Of a DNA stretch of 64,000 bases, positions 19,792 to 29,203 are shown in pieces. Under the pieces are notes generated by a model. That model searched no databases. It was given only the letters and a program-made list of their open reading frames with translations, and was not told the DNA's origin. Location of the stretch: the NCBI RefSeq assembly GCF_001854765.1, contig NZ_LJJE01000002.1, positions 310,001 through 374,000 of the forward strand, read 5' to 3'. A program made the position numbers and the translations under genes. How positions within the stretch are numbered: the first letter of the stretch is position 1; each line of letters begins with the position of its first letter. The stretch is from Vibrio sonorensis. Its GTDB lineage: Bacteria > Pseudomonadota > Gammaproteobacteria > Enterobacterales > Vibrionaceae.

Positions 19792-20162
19792 TGGATTCAT
19801 TGAAAAAGAATATCAAATTTATTGTGATCTGCCTCTAAACAATACAATTATCAAAATGGGGTGTTTCTGCAAACCTTCGCAGTTCACCTCGCACTTATTT
19901 ATGCAATTATTATCCTAACTGACAATAACATAGCGACACATGTCACTTTTGCTGCTGAAACTTTTTCTCATTTTTAAGCCGCTTTTTGCTCATCAACCTT
20001 ACTGTTTGTGCACTTAGACTCTTATCTGGGCTGCTACGCTCTAATCTGTATCCAAGCATTGATACCAAAATAATTAATCGCGTTTTTACAGCATGTCACT
20101 ACGCGATAAAACCAGAGTACGTCAGTAGAAATCCCAATATAAAGATAATAGTGGGGGCTAAG
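19792..20162. other. Intergenic region before the chemoreceptor
   Basis: A 371-base gap, AT-rich. An open frame runs from 19986 into the chemoreceptor but its extra residues do not resemble a receptor N terminus. I see no clear promoter, terminator or small gene here. Confidence 0.45.
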
Positions 20163-22111
20163 ATGAGATTTAGTTTACGAGTAAAAAGCTGGGTGCTTTT
20201 TGCCAGCATAATGCCGGTGTTGGTGGCGCTGCTAGTTTCAGCAATGAGTGCGAGTAAGAGTGTTGACCAGCTAAACCAAGAGCGGTTGATCGCGTTAAGG
20301 GATGTAAAACAAGCCCGCGTATTGGAGCTGTTTGAACGATATAAGCGAAACTTGAAAGCCGTCGCTTTTACTGCAAAAGCGGAGCTGTATGAGTACGACA
20401 GCGATAGATTCCACGAAACCATGACAGTGCTTAATCACGAGTTAGAGTTTTACGATATCTTCATTGTTAATCCCAGTGGCGATATTGTTTATACCGTTGC
20501 GCGAGAATCGGATTATCAAACTAATTTGCTAAATGGCCCTTACGCGGCTTCCGGCCTTGGAAAACTATTTGCCTCCATCAAGCAGGGCGCTGACTTTGCC
20601 GCTCAAGATTTTACCCCTTATGCCCCTTCTAATAATGAGCCTGCTGCATTTATCGGAGAACCCATCACGGTAGATGGGCAAACGTGGATGGTTGCGACGC
20701 AGATGTCCATAGATGGCATTAATAGCTTAATGAACCTGAGAAGCGGAATGGGTGAAACGGGAGAAACGTATTTAGTTGGCTCAGATTTTAGGATGCGGTC
20801 AGATTCCTACTTGGATCCTGAAGGGCACTCAATTAAAGCTTCATTTGCAGGGACAATAGAGAAAAACGGTGTCACAAGTGATGCCGTGAAAAAAGCGTTA
20901 AGCGGAGAAAGTGGTTTCGAGGTAGTGATAGATTACAACGGCAATCCTGTTCTGTCGGCTTATGCCCCTATTGAGGTTTATGGCTTTCGATGGGCGGTGC
21001 TAGCTGAGATCGATGAAGCTGAAGCTTTGATACCTGTCTATCAGCTTTTGCAGTTAAATGGCGGAGTATTAATCGGGGCGTTATTGGCCGGGCTTATTGC
21101 TCTATGATTGTGACACGAGCGGTAATGAAACCACTCGGTGGTGAACCAGAAGAGATGGCTAGCTTGATGGACAAGGTTGCCAGAGGACATCTCAACCTAA
21201 AACTTTCATCAGAAGGGGCTACGGGTCTAAAAGGCGCTATGGTGGTGATGGTGGATGAACTGACCAGTATGATCATGCAGATAAGAACGGCATCGGATCA
21301 GCTTTCTAGCACCGCCGAAGAACTCAGCGTAGTCACGGAACAAGCAGAGCAGGCGATGGTAGGTGAAAACCAGGAACTAGAACAAGCGGTTACCGCAGTT
21401 AATGAGATGGCCGCATCGGTTCACGAAGTGGCGAGCAATGCCACTCATGCATCCGAAAGTGCGTCTAAAGCAGACACAGAGTGCCAAGCTGAAATGGCGA
21501 GAATGAAGAGCACGGTGTCAATTGTCGAAGACCTAGTTCAGCAGGTACACTGTGGTAGTAAACACGTGGAAGAACTGGCGGAACAAGTTCGCGGTATTAA
21601 CACCGTTTTAGATGTGATTAGAGGGGTTGCAGAGCAAACTAACTTACTCGCTCTCAATGCTGCTATTGAAGCTGCTAGAGCAGGCGAGTCGGGGCGCGGT
21701 TTTGCAGTGGTGGCCGATGAAGTAAGAAATCTAGCTCAACGGACGCAAGTCTCTACCCAGCAGATCGAAGAGATGGTCAGCCGAGTGAATACTCAAAGCG
21801 GGGAAACCGTTTCAATCATAGATAATTGTAAGCAAGTGGTTGAAAAAACGAGAGAGAACGTATCCGAAACGGGACACGCCATTGATCGGATCGCAACTTC
21901 AATGAAAGACATCAACGAGCAAACTGCGTCGGTCGGCAGTGCAACGGAAGAACAGGCCCAAGTCTCTTCGGAAATAGATCAAAGCTTGATAAGAATTCGC
22001 GACCTTACTGCACAAACCGTTACTGGGGCGCATCAGACAGCGTAATCTAGCTCAGAACTGGCCGAGGTTTCGAATAATCTTCGCGCCATCATAGGCTTCT
22101 TCAAATTGTGA
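20163..22111 (+). pseudogene. Methyl-accepting chemotaxis protein, frameshifted and with early stop
   Basis: The first frame encodes an N-terminal membrane segment, a periplasmic dCache-like sensor (DIFIVNPSGDIVYTV, GETGETYLVGSD, YAPIEVYGFRWAVLAEID) and the start of the second membrane helix. It ends at TGA 21105-21107. The next frame starts at ATG 21104, overlapping as ATGA, and gives the HAMP-like region and the signalling hairpin with [20 protein letters not shown]. One missing A near 21104 would join the halves. In addition, a TAA at 22043-22045 stands where CAA is expected; 21 further in-frame residues ending in AIIGFFKL complete the usual C terminus. The halves might still be made separately by coupled translation. 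Confidence 0.85.
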
Positions 22112-22120
22112 GCCTTAGTT

Positions 22121-22199
22121 CAACAAAGGGCGAACCCTATCTTTAAATAACTTAGGGAATGGGGTTCGGCATCGGTGTGACTTTTAGCAAACTTTGTTG
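22121..22199 (+). ncRNA. Candidate structured leader upstream of metY
   Basis: Nested helices are visible: CAACAAAG (22121-22128) with CTTTGTTG (22192-22199), and CGAACCC (22131-22137) with GGGTTCG (22162-22168). The region lies between the chemoreceptor end and the sulfhydrylase start at 22307. It does not match the SAM-I or cobalamin riboswitch cores that I know. It could be a regulatory leader; function is unproven. Confidence 0.45.
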
Positions 22200-22306
22200 C
22201 TTGTCATTCAGTTATGCCTATTAATCTGGTTATAAGATATTCCACTACGGCATGTGCCGTGCCATTATGTTTGCGCGAAAACTAAACATTAGATCAAGGA
22301 AGAGAC

Positions 22307-23575
22307 ATGAAAGACGAAACGCTATCCATTCACTTCGGGTATGAGACAGATCCAACAACCAAGTCAGTGGCCACCCCAATTTATCAAACGGTCGCCTACG
22401 AGTTTGATAATGCTCAGCACGGCGCGGATCTTTTTAACCTTGAAGTTCCGGGCAATATTTATACGCGCATTATGAACCCGACTAACGATGTGTTGGAAAA
22501 GCGAATGGCGGCGTTGGAAGGCGGTATTGCTGGCCTTGCGGTAAGTGCCGGTAGTGCAGCGATTAATTATGCCATTCAAACGCTTGCAGAAGCGGGTGAC
22601 AATATTATTTCGACGCCTCAGCTATATGGTGGCACTTACACTTTGTTTGCCCATATGCTGCCAAAACAAGGTATAGAAGTCAGGTTTGCTAAAGACGACA
22701 AACCAGAAAGTCTGGCTGAGCTTATCGATGAAAATACAAAAGCCGTCTACTGCGAGAGCATTGGTAATCCCGCAGGAAACATCATCGATTTAGAGCGAGT
22801 GGCAGAGTTAGCGCATGCTCAAGGAGTGCCTGTTGTAGTCGACAACACGGTGGCGACCCCTGCGCTTTGCAAACCGATTGAGTTTGGCGCAGATATTGTT
22901 GTTCACTCTTTGACTAAGTATGTCGGTGGCCACGGAACCACGCTGGGCGGTATGATCATCGACTCCGGAAAATTCCCGTGGGCAGAGCATAAAGATCGCT
23001 TCCCGGTATTTAATCAGCCAGAGCCTTCTTATCACGGTGTGGTTTACACCGAAGCGTTTGGTCCCGCAGCCTTTATTGGTCGGGCGCGTACAGTGCCATT
23101 GAGAAACACCGGATCGGCGATGTCGCCAATGAATGCATTTATGTTGATGCAGGGACTAGAAACCCTGTCACTTCGAATGGAACGCCATACAGAAAACGCG
23201 CGTAAAGTGGCGGAGTACTTGGAGAAACACGATAAAGTAAGCTGGGTGAGTTACGCTGGTCTGCCTTCTTCAGAGCACTTTCCACTCGCTGAAAAGTACA
23301 TGAAGGGCAAGCCTTCCGCGATTCTTTCCTTTGGCTTGAAAGATGGCTATGAAGCTGGTGTGCGTTTTTATGATGCATTGCAGATCTTTAAGCGTCTGGT
23401 AAACATCGGTGACGCTAAATCTTTGGCGTGTCACCCAGCTTCAACCACTCACCGCCAGTTAAGTGCCGAAGAGCAGAGTAAAGCGGGTGTTTCACCAGAG
23501 ATGATTCGACTCTCTGTAGGTATTGAACATATTGACGATATCATTGCTGACTTAGAGCAGGCGTTGCAAGCTTAA
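22307..23575 (+). CDS. metY: O-acetylhomoserine sulfhydrylase
   Basis: A 422-residue PLP enzyme of the Cys/Met metabolism family that makes homocysteine (or methionine from methanethiol) from O-acetylhomoserine. The PLP lysine is in VVHSLTKYVGGHG, and the Tyr-Arg pair that grips phosphate is in GNIYTRIMNPT. Its length and the insert around PEPSYHGVVYTEAFG fit the sulfhydrylase, not cystathionine gamma-synthase. It is a single gene with a structured leader. The homocysteine made could feed the mesX-mesD methionine synthase 20 kb away. Confidence 0.9.
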   Translation: MKDETLSIHFGYETDPTTKSVATPIYQTVAYEFDNAQHGADLFNLEVPGNIYTRIMNPTNDVLEKRMAALEGGIAGLAVSAGSAAINYAIQTLAEAGDNIISTPQLYGGTYTLFAHMLPKQGIEVRFAKDDKPESLAELIDENTKAVYCESIGNPAGNIIDLERVAELAHAQGVPVVVDNTVATPALCKPIEFGADIVVHSLTKYVGGHGTTLGGMIIDSGKFPWAEHKDRFPVFNQPEPSYHGVVYTEAFGPAAFIGRARTVPLRNTGSAMSPMNAFMLMQGLETLSLRMERHTENARKVAEYLEKHDKVSWVSYAGLPSSEHFPLAEKYMKGKPSAILSFGLKDGYEAGVRFYDALQIFKRLVNIGDAKSLACHPASTTHRQLSAEEQSKAGVSPEMIRLSVGIEHIDDIIADLEQALQA

Positions 23576-23652
23576 AAAACAACCAACATTTACCCTTGGT
23601 TATGCTGTAAAAGTTATTGATTTAATTGTAATTATTTTGAATTTATACTGAG

Positions 23653-23682
23653 CCATAACCCGAAGAAATGGTTGTGGTTTTA
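23653..23682 (+). terminator. Probable terminator after metY
   Basis: CCATAACC pairs with GGTTGTGG (one G-U pair) over a nine-base loop and is followed by TTTTAG. Confidence 0.55.
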
Positions 23683-23730
23683 GTGTAGAGTCTTTGCTCT
23701 TTTTTATGTTGTAAGAGACGATTTAAAATA

Positions 23731-24108
23731 ATGAAAATTAAAGCCTTTTCTTTAGTTGCAGCGGTATTCTCACTTGTTAGTGCTTCGGCTCTTGCTGGTG
23801 AAACTCAGGTATGTACGTTAAATGCAGATTCTCTAAGCGGTAAAGCGCTAACAAACTACACTCAGTGTTGTGATGACAACAACGGTGAAGCTTGTTACTT
23901 AAGAGCTTGGACAGATTTAGAGATGCGTGGCAAAGATCAAGTTGCAGCACTTTACTACAAGCACAGCTGTGAAATTGGTTACGCGAGTGGTTGTCGTACT
24001 GCGGGTCAGCTAGCCAGCGATCAAGACGAAAAAGACGCATGGTACAACAAAGGTTGTGACCTGAAAGACTTAGATAGCTGTCTTGAAGTAGACCGCATGC
24101 CTTTCTAA
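23731..24108 (+). CDS. Small secreted Cys-rich protein with Sel1-like repeats
   Basis: A 125-residue protein with a clean Sec signal peptide (MKIKAFSLVAAVFSLVSASALA, cut near residue 22-23). The mature part has nine cysteines in a spaced pattern (CCDDNNGEACYLRAW, YYKHSCEIGYASGC, YNKGCDLKDLDSC) like the disulfide-linked helical pairs of Sel1/Hcp proteins. It is probably periplasmic. No function can be assigned. The gene stands alone between a terminator and a strong bidirectional terminator. Confidence 0.8.
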   Translation: MKIKAFSLVAAVFSLVSASALAGETQVCTLNADSLSGKALTNYTQCCDDNNGEACYLRAWTDLEMRGKDQVAALYYKHSCEIGYASGCRTAGQLASDQDEKDAWYNKGCDLKDLDSCLEVDRMPF

Positions 24109-24130
24109 GTGAAAGCAAAGCGCTAGAATT

Positions 24131-24162
24131 AAAAAAACACCATCAATAGATGGTGTTTTTTT
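24131..24162. terminator. Bidirectional terminator
   Basis: AAAACACCATC and GATGGTGTTTT pair around AATA with A- and T-runs on the two flanks. It serves the secreted Cys-rich protein and the convergent nuclease-like gene. Confidence 0.92.
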
Positions 24163-24697
24163 ATGCCCAGAGTAACCAATCAGGGGCTTTTATTTCGTCG
24201 GCTTTGAACTGGTTGGAAAAGTGCTCCAGCAGATCGGCCAGATGTTGACCATTGTCAGCAATGGTGTTTACCACTAAGTCTTCAGAGATATCTATAGGGC
24301 AGGGGTGTGGCTGAGCACGGGTTGCCAGTAACACAGGAACGATAAACTTCTCTTTACTCGCCGCATGAGTGGACTTCAACTGTCGCGCCTGAGCGTAAAC
24401 CTCATGTATTGAAGATTCGTTGTACTCAGTGGCGTCTACCTCCACTTTAATGACAAACACCAAACCTCTATAGAGCAAAACCAGATCGATATCTAAATCA
24501 CCCTCTGGGCTTTTGATACCCATTACAACGTCACCAGCGAGATGCGGCAGTTTTTTTAGTTCACGTTGAATTAACTCAACAACTTTAATACTGGGTTGGT
24601 TGCCGCAATCTAGGTGGTTAAGTTCATTTACAACCTCTGCTGGTGATTTGGAAGCAAACGCGTAAATAGTAGATAGGTAAGGGTTTGGCTGAGTCAT
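24161..24697 (-). CDS. Nuclease-fold protein like the N-terminal domain of DUF2075 helicases
   Basis: A 178-residue protein. The stretch GDLDIDLVLLYRGLVFVIKV resembles the PD-(D/E)xK-like domain that precedes the helicase in DUF2075 proteins, where one usually reads IDVLLLYKGIVFVLEFKVG. Here the usual E-x-K is replaced by K-V-E, so the nuclease site may be inactive. The helicase part is absent. The ATG at 24697 gives the start MTQPNPYLSTIYAF; a TTG 16 codons upstream is less likely. The role is unknown, and the family link is my reading of motifs. Confidence 0.55.
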   Translation of the reverse strand: MTQPNPYLSTIYAFASKSPAEVVNELNHLDCGNQPSIKVVELIQRELKKLPHLAGDVVMGIKSPEGDLDIDLVLLYRGLVFVIKVEVDATEYNESSIHEVYAQARQLKSTHAASKEKFIVPVLLATRAQPHPCPIDISEDLVVNTIADNGQHLADLLEHFSNQFKADEIKAPDWLLWA

Positions 24698-24886
24698 TGG
24701 TTTGTTATCGTTATTTTGGTGTGCGAAGTGTAAGGGGCAAGTCAATCACACACAATAGATAAGCTTAACACTTTGATTGAATGTACTCAGTTTTAACACC
24801 AGAACGCGAGTCGCAGGGCGTAGAAGGACATTTTTCTGGTAAATATGCCCACGGCTGAAGTTAGTCTTGAGTTTTAGGCGATTCAA

Positions 24887-24946
24887 TAGGGATAGAAAGT
24901 AAAGCGTTTGGCGCAGAAAAGCGCACTTTCATTTATTCTATCCCTA
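24887..24946. repeat. Long imperfect hairpin, 11-bp perfect outer arms
   Basis: TAGGGATAGAA (24887-24897) is matched by TTCTATCCCTA (24936-24946). Inside, GCGC AGAAAA GCGC and other short pairs extend the structure. It lies in the gap between the nuclease-like gene and the end of the lysE gene and has no T-run. Confidence 0.6.
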
Positions 24947-24984
24947 GCGCTGAGTTAAACAAAAAGGTTAAGCTCGAAGCTCAG

Positions 24985-25599
24985 TTAATCGGTGGTGAAC
25001 AACATGATACCGAAGGTGACAAGCCCCGCTCCGCAAACCTGATTTATTTTGCGACCAAATTTCTGAAAGAAAGTTGAAGCTTTGCTCGATGTGATAACCA
25101 ATGCCAAAAGGCAAAACCAAGCAACGTGAAGCAAGGTGATGTATAAACCACACATCAACACAAAGAATGAGTTGTTATCACTTTCAGGTGAAACAAGCTG
25201 ACTAAATACACTGAGGAAAAATAACATTGTCTTGGGATTCAGCGTGTTACAAAGAAAGCCTTGAGCAAAATATTTCTTTGCGCTGTTAGATATCGGCTTT
25301 TCATTTTCAATATCAATTTCTAGCTTTGCGCTAAACAATCCTGTGATACCAAGATAGATGAGATACGCCGCACCTGCGTACTTGATCATACTGAAGATAA
25401 CTTCATTATGTGATAATAAGTGACTGATCCCCAGAATGGAGTAGGTTATGTGAATACAGATGCCAAGGCCAATGCCTAGCCCTGTCATTAGCCCAGCTTT
25501 TCGTCCGTTACTCACGCTATTTTTAAACACCAAAACAAAGTCTGCCCCTGGGCTTATTACGATTAATAATCCTATAATTGCATAGCTTATTATTTCCAT
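24985..25599 (-). CDS. LysE/RhtB-family amino acid exporter
   Basis: A 204-residue inner-membrane protein with about six transmembrane segments. The family start IIGLLIVISPGADFVLVFKNS and the later NPKTMLFFLSVFSQ are typical. These proteins export amino acids such as lysine, threonine or homoserine lactones; the substrate is not predictable. I prefer the ATG at 25599 with GAGAG five bases upstream; an ATG four codons earlier is possible. A LysR gene is transcribed divergently from 25699, the usual regulator arrangement. Confidence 0.85.
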   Translation of the reverse strand: MEIISYAIIGLLIVISPGADFVLVFKNSVSNGRKAGLMTGLGIGLGICIHITYSILGISHLLSHNEVIFSMIKYAGAAYLIYLGITGLFSAKLEIDIENEKPISNSAKKYFAQGFLCNTLNPKTMLFFLSVFSQLVSPESDNNSFFVLMCGLYITLLHVAWFCLLALVITSSKASTFFQKFGRKINQVCGAGLVTFGIMLFTTD

Positions 25600-25698
25600 A
25601 TTTACTCTCATTGCTCCTAATATTTGCCGCTATTGTAATGACTAATGAGCGAGTTATAATCGAAAAAAACGCATAGATAGTGTGAGAAAAAATCACAT

Positions 25699-26580
25699 AT
25701 GAGACACCTTAAAGCCTTTCATGTTTTCCATATCGCGGCAGAGTCTTCCAGTTATAGTGAAGCCGCAGATAAGTTGCACATCACTCATGGAGCAGTGAGC
25801 AAGCAGATAAAACTGTTAGAAACTCACCTGTCTAAGGCGTTGTTTTACAAAAATGGTCGGGGAATGAGCCTGACGCAGGAAGGGGAGTTACTCAAGCAGT
25901 ACACCAACGTCGCTTTTGATGCGTTGGATACTGGGATCAATAAGATTAAAGAAACGACAGGCAATAACATTGAAGTCTCCTGTGAGCCAACATTGACTAT
26001 GCGCTGGTTGATGCCAAGGCTTTCAAATTTCTATCAAAGTTCCGGTGTTGATATCCGGCTTTCGACAGCTGGTGGCCCTGTTGCTTTGGGTGAGGCGGGG
26101 CTTTCCATGGCCATTCGGAGGGACGATTTTGATATCCCTTCTGACTATGTGAAACATAAACTGGTTGAAGAATGGGTTGGCCCAGTGATGTCTGCGCAGT
26201 ATTGGAACTCGACTCAAAACAACCATTTAGACATAACATTACTTCATAGTAAGACGCGCCCACATGCTTGGAAAAATTGGGCGACGGCATCTGGCCATGA
26301 TTTTTACCACAATAAATCTAGCCAATCATTTGACCACTTTTACTTCTGTTTGCAAGCGGCGGCGGATGGTTTGGGGGCGGCCATAGGCTCATTTCCACTA
26401 GTGGCTGATGATCTGCAAAACGGAAGGCTTATCGCGCCTTTTGGCTTTATTCCATCAGGGTTTAATTACGTTTTACTCAGACAGTCACAAGACCTGAAAA
26501 CAAAAGAGGAGCAGTTTCAGCAATGGTTGGAAGAGGAGCTATCAAAGAGCACCCCAAATAACTTTGAGCTATGCAGCTAA
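25699..26580 (+). CDS. LysR-family regulator divergent from lysE
   Basis: A 293-residue LysR-type regulator. The HTH region is ESSSYSEAADKLHITHGAVSK near residues 15-37, followed by the linker helix and substrate-binding domain. It starts 99 bases from the divergent exporter and probably controls it, as ArgP/LysG-type regulators do for LysE exporters. It is related in overall pattern to the LysR gene at 17.9 kb (both GcvA-like). Confidence 0.85.
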   Translation: MRHLKAFHVFHIAAESSSYSEAADKLHITHGAVSKQIKLLETHLSKALFYKNGRGMSLTQEGELLKQYTNVAFDALDTGINKIKETTGNNIEVSCEPTLTMRWLMPRLSNFYQSSGVDIRLSTAGGPVALGEAGLSMAIRRDDFDIPSDYVKHKLVEEWVGPVMSAQYWNSTQNNHLDITLLHSKTRPHAWKNWATASGHDFYHNKSSQSFDHFYFCLQAAADGLGAAIGSFPLVADDLQNGRLIAPFGFIPSGFNYVLLRQSQDLKTKEEQFQQWLEEELSKSTPNNFELCS

Positions 26581-26898
26581 TGCGAATAGCGAGCTGTAGA
26601 AACAACAATAGCGCATAAGCACTTCTATCTGTTTTACTCGACCTCTTCTTTTTCGAAATCTCGTTCTTGCTAATGCTCATCAAGTGAGGCTACAAGAAGC
26701 TATCTTAAAGATTGTTAGGTTAAACAGAGCATTGATTTACGTTATATAGAAGATTTCAGTCGGTGCGTGGTAAGTCAGAAGTGCCCCATTCTGTTTATAG
26801 TTGTAACTCATAACATTTCTTAGTGAACCTATTTGAACAAATGTTACTAATGCCTATATAGTGAAACTAACTAGATAAATGATGGTTACGCATGGATT
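26581..26898. other. Intergenic region, LysR to NYN gene
   Basis: A 318-base AT-rich gap. No gene, hairpin terminator or repeat is supported. Confidence 0.4.
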
Positions 26899-27621
26899 AT
26901 GGGCAACAAAAAAATCGCTGTATTAATTGACTCTGAAAACACCCCCTACTCAAAGCTAAACCTGATCATTGAAGAACTATCTAGTTTTGGGCAGATAATC
27001 GTTAAACGTGCGTATGGCGACTTCTCTGCAGAACAACTAAAAAACTGGAAGCAACCTCTGAATGAACTAGCGATTCAAGCCAAACAGCAATTCGCCTATA
27101 CGTCAGGAAAAAACTCAACAGACTCATTGATGATTATTGACGCAATGGATCTTTTATACAGCCAAAGGTTTGACGCTTTTGCTTTGATTTCCAGTGATTG
27201 TGATTTTACGAGTCTTGCTACGAGATTAAGAGAGTCGGAGATACACGTTATCGGGGTTGGAAAAGCGATGACACCAACTTCGTTCAAAAACGCATGTGAT
27301 GACTTCGTGGCTATTGAGAACTTAAGCGATGATATTGATTTACGGGATATACAACCAAGCTCTAATCAAGAGGCCGAACGTGAATTATGGCGATTAATGC
27401 ATCAAGCTTGGCAGAACTATAGAGATGAATCGGGTTGGGCAAAACTAGGAGAAATCGGTAAATATTTAAAGAGACTGAAACCAGACTTTGACACTCGAAA
27501 CTACGGATTAAAGAAACTGTCCGATTTTTTTGATAAGTATCCAACGCGATATAGAACCCGCAATATAAAGCGTTCTGGTATGGAGTTTCAGTTGATAACC
27601 AAGTCTAGCAAGCAAAAATGA
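26899..27621 (+). CDS. NYN-domain ribonuclease-like protein with LOTUS/OST-HTH domain
   Basis: A 240-residue protein. The N-terminal NYN (PIN-like) domain has the acidic residues Asp11, Asp75, Asp81, Asp100 and Asp102 (IDSENTP, TDSLMIIDAMD, ISSDCDF), which should bind a metal for RNA cleavage. The C-terminal region around WAKLGEIGKYLKRLKPDFD and LKKLSDFFDKYP looks like an OST-HTH/LOTUS RNA-binding domain. Bacterial proteins of this architecture (DUF88-type) are known, but their RNA targets are not. No partner gene is evident; the divergent or adjacent genes look unrelated. Confidence 0.85.
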   Translation: MGNKKIAVLIDSENTPYSKLNLIIEELSSFGQIIVKRAYGDFSAEQLKNWKQPLNELAIQAKQQFAYTSGKNSTDSLMIIDAMDLLYSQRFDAFALISSDCDFTSLATRLRESEIHVIGVGKAMTPTSFKNACDDFVAIENLSDDIDLRDIQPSSNQEAERELWRLMHQAWQNYRDESGWAKLGEIGKYLKRLKPDFDTRNYGLKKLSDFFDKYPTRYRTRNIKRSGMEFQLITKSSKQK

Positions 27622-27694
27622 TATGCTTGCTTAATGTAAGGTGTATCTGGAATAGTAGACATATCTGAATTAGAACAAAAAGTCTTTCGATACC

Positions 27695-28357
27695 TTAAAT
27701 GTTTGTTAGGCGAATAAGTCGCTCTTGAACTTCATTGCGATTAACCACGAAAGTAGCCTCGCTTTTTATACTATTTCGTTCTGAAATAAGCATTGTAGAT
27801 AGACCTACGGATTTAGCCCCATAAATATCGGCAACTTCACTGTCTCCTACCATAATACTAGTTAAAGCTGAACTATCAGTGCTGTTCAACGCAACTTCAA
27901 AAGCCTGACGACTAGGCTTTCGAAACCCAATTTCTGAAGACCAAATTATGCTATCGAAGTATTTGGATAAGCCACGTGCTGTTATGTCTCGCTGAAAAAC
28001 TTCACTGCTACCAGTTACGTTAGATAACAGTGTGAGCTTTGTTCCCTGATTAGAAAGGGCCTCAAGCAGCGGAATAGAGTATTTATAGAGGCGACCACTA
28101 TCTACGAAGTGATTTAAGTGTCGTAAACCAACTGATTTATCAAACACTAGATCGTATTCTTTAAATGCTTTGTCCCAGATTTCGATCCATTCAGGTTGTT
28201 CGACTTGATCTGGTATATAGAGTTCATGTATTTGTTTCTCTATCTGTTTACCAACCTGTTCGGCATACTGAGAGTCAAGCACAGCCATTAAAGAGTTAAT
28301 GAGGCAGCCCATTTCACACAAGGTGTTCCCATAATCAAATATTACAGTCTTGTACAT
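27695..28357 (-). CDS. HAD-superfamily hydrolase
   Basis: A 220-residue haloacid-dehalogenase-like hydrolase. Motif I appears as VIFDYGNTLC (Asp9 is the usual nucleophile, but the second acid of DxD is replaced by Gly, DYG). Motif II is TLLSNVTGS, motif III lies around GFRKPSRQAF, and motif IV is MVGDSEVADIYGA. The DxD to DxG change occurs in some HAD-IA members. Substrate unknown. The gene seems to be alone. Confidence 0.75.
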   Translation of the reverse strand: MYKTVIFDYGNTLCEMGCLINSLMAVLDSQYAEQVGKQIEKQIHELYIPDQVEQPEWIEIWDKAFKEYDLVFDKSVGLRHLNHFVDSGRLYKYSIPLLEALSNQGTKLTLLSNVTGSSEVFQRDITARGLSKYFDSIIWSSEIGFRKPSRQAFEVALNSTDSSALTSIMVGDSEVADIYGAKSVGLSTMLISERNSIKSEATFVVNRNEVQERLIRLTNI

Positions 28358-29158
28358 CTGAACCTCTTCATCTAATACCTTACTATGGTGCGACTAAAAC
28401 ACGAAATCTAAGGAAAGCTGCTGAAATCACTAACTCAGATGAACCAAAATGCAAAAGGTTAGTCGTCACTCTTAAGCAATTTGTTGTTTTTTTACATTGT
28501 TAGCCGTTTTATTAACTCTTTTTCAGGTTTTGTAGTAAAAGTCTGTATGGAGCAATATGAGCCTATAACTTTAACGAATAAACATATAAGGGCGAATAAA
28601 TATAGGGAAACGGATGAGCCAATCCTCTTTATCGCCTTTGAGATGAAATAGCAAAGCACAAGTGGCCCGCTGTCCTTCAGTTAAAATTTTAGGTATGCCA
28701 TAAAAACTAGGCACTCTAGCCAGTTTTACTACTAAAAACTGGCTTTCCAGGTAAATATCCAGTTTTTGTTGGTTTTTTACCCAAACTTACTACCTTAGTT
28801 ACATAATAATCTGGTGGTCCTCCTGAAGCATGAGACAATTTTTGCCAGTGCCTTACCGTGGTTCTGAGCTTCAGCTTGTTCTGACTGTAGGCAAAAAGTA
28901 ACGCAGTTATAACTGCGTCACTGAACTAAAACTCACTATTCTGTTCCCAATTTAGTCCAAAACTTGATGTCATTAACTACTTAAAAAAGCCAACATCCGA
29001 TTGAGTGGTATTAAGCCTAACGCGACAACTAACTATTACGGGTTAAAATAAAGTCGTTAAAGGTGGCTAATATCAAGGAGTGGGTAGTTAAAATGAATTG
29101 AGTTTACGCAATGAGGCAATACAGATTGTGTTTTGAAAATTCTAGGTTTGGGCGAGAG
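28358..29158. other. Long gene-poor region with hairpins and a perfect palindrome
   Basis: About 800 bases without a convincing gene. It holds a terminator-like hairpin at 28718-28744 (AGCCAGTTTT / AAAACTGGCT), and an 18-bp perfect palindrome at 28901-28918. On the minus strand 28716-28925 is open for 69 codons without a start codon; it could be a relic of a longer gene. The composition is AT-rich. Confidence 0.5.
28901..28918. repeat. 18-bp perfect palindrome
   Basis: ACGCAGTTATAACTGCGT is self-complementary with no spacer. Such a site could bind a dimeric protein. No gene starts nearby. Confidence 0.75.
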
Positions 29159-29160
29159 AC

Positions 29161-29190
29161 AAAAAAGGAGCGTTTTACCGCTCCTTTTAA
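29161..29190 (-). terminator. Rho-independent terminator after ulaG
   Basis: AAAAGGAGCG and CGCTCCTTTT pair around TTTTAC; read on the minus strand the stem is followed by TTTTTTGTC. Confidence 0.88.
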
Positions 29191-29203
29191 ATGGTGAAAA
29201 CTA

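Noticed and set aside
22121..22199. Integron attC site
   Set aside because: A GTTCAAC-like box is present on the left but the right side does not give GTTRRRY, and there are no gene cassettes around.
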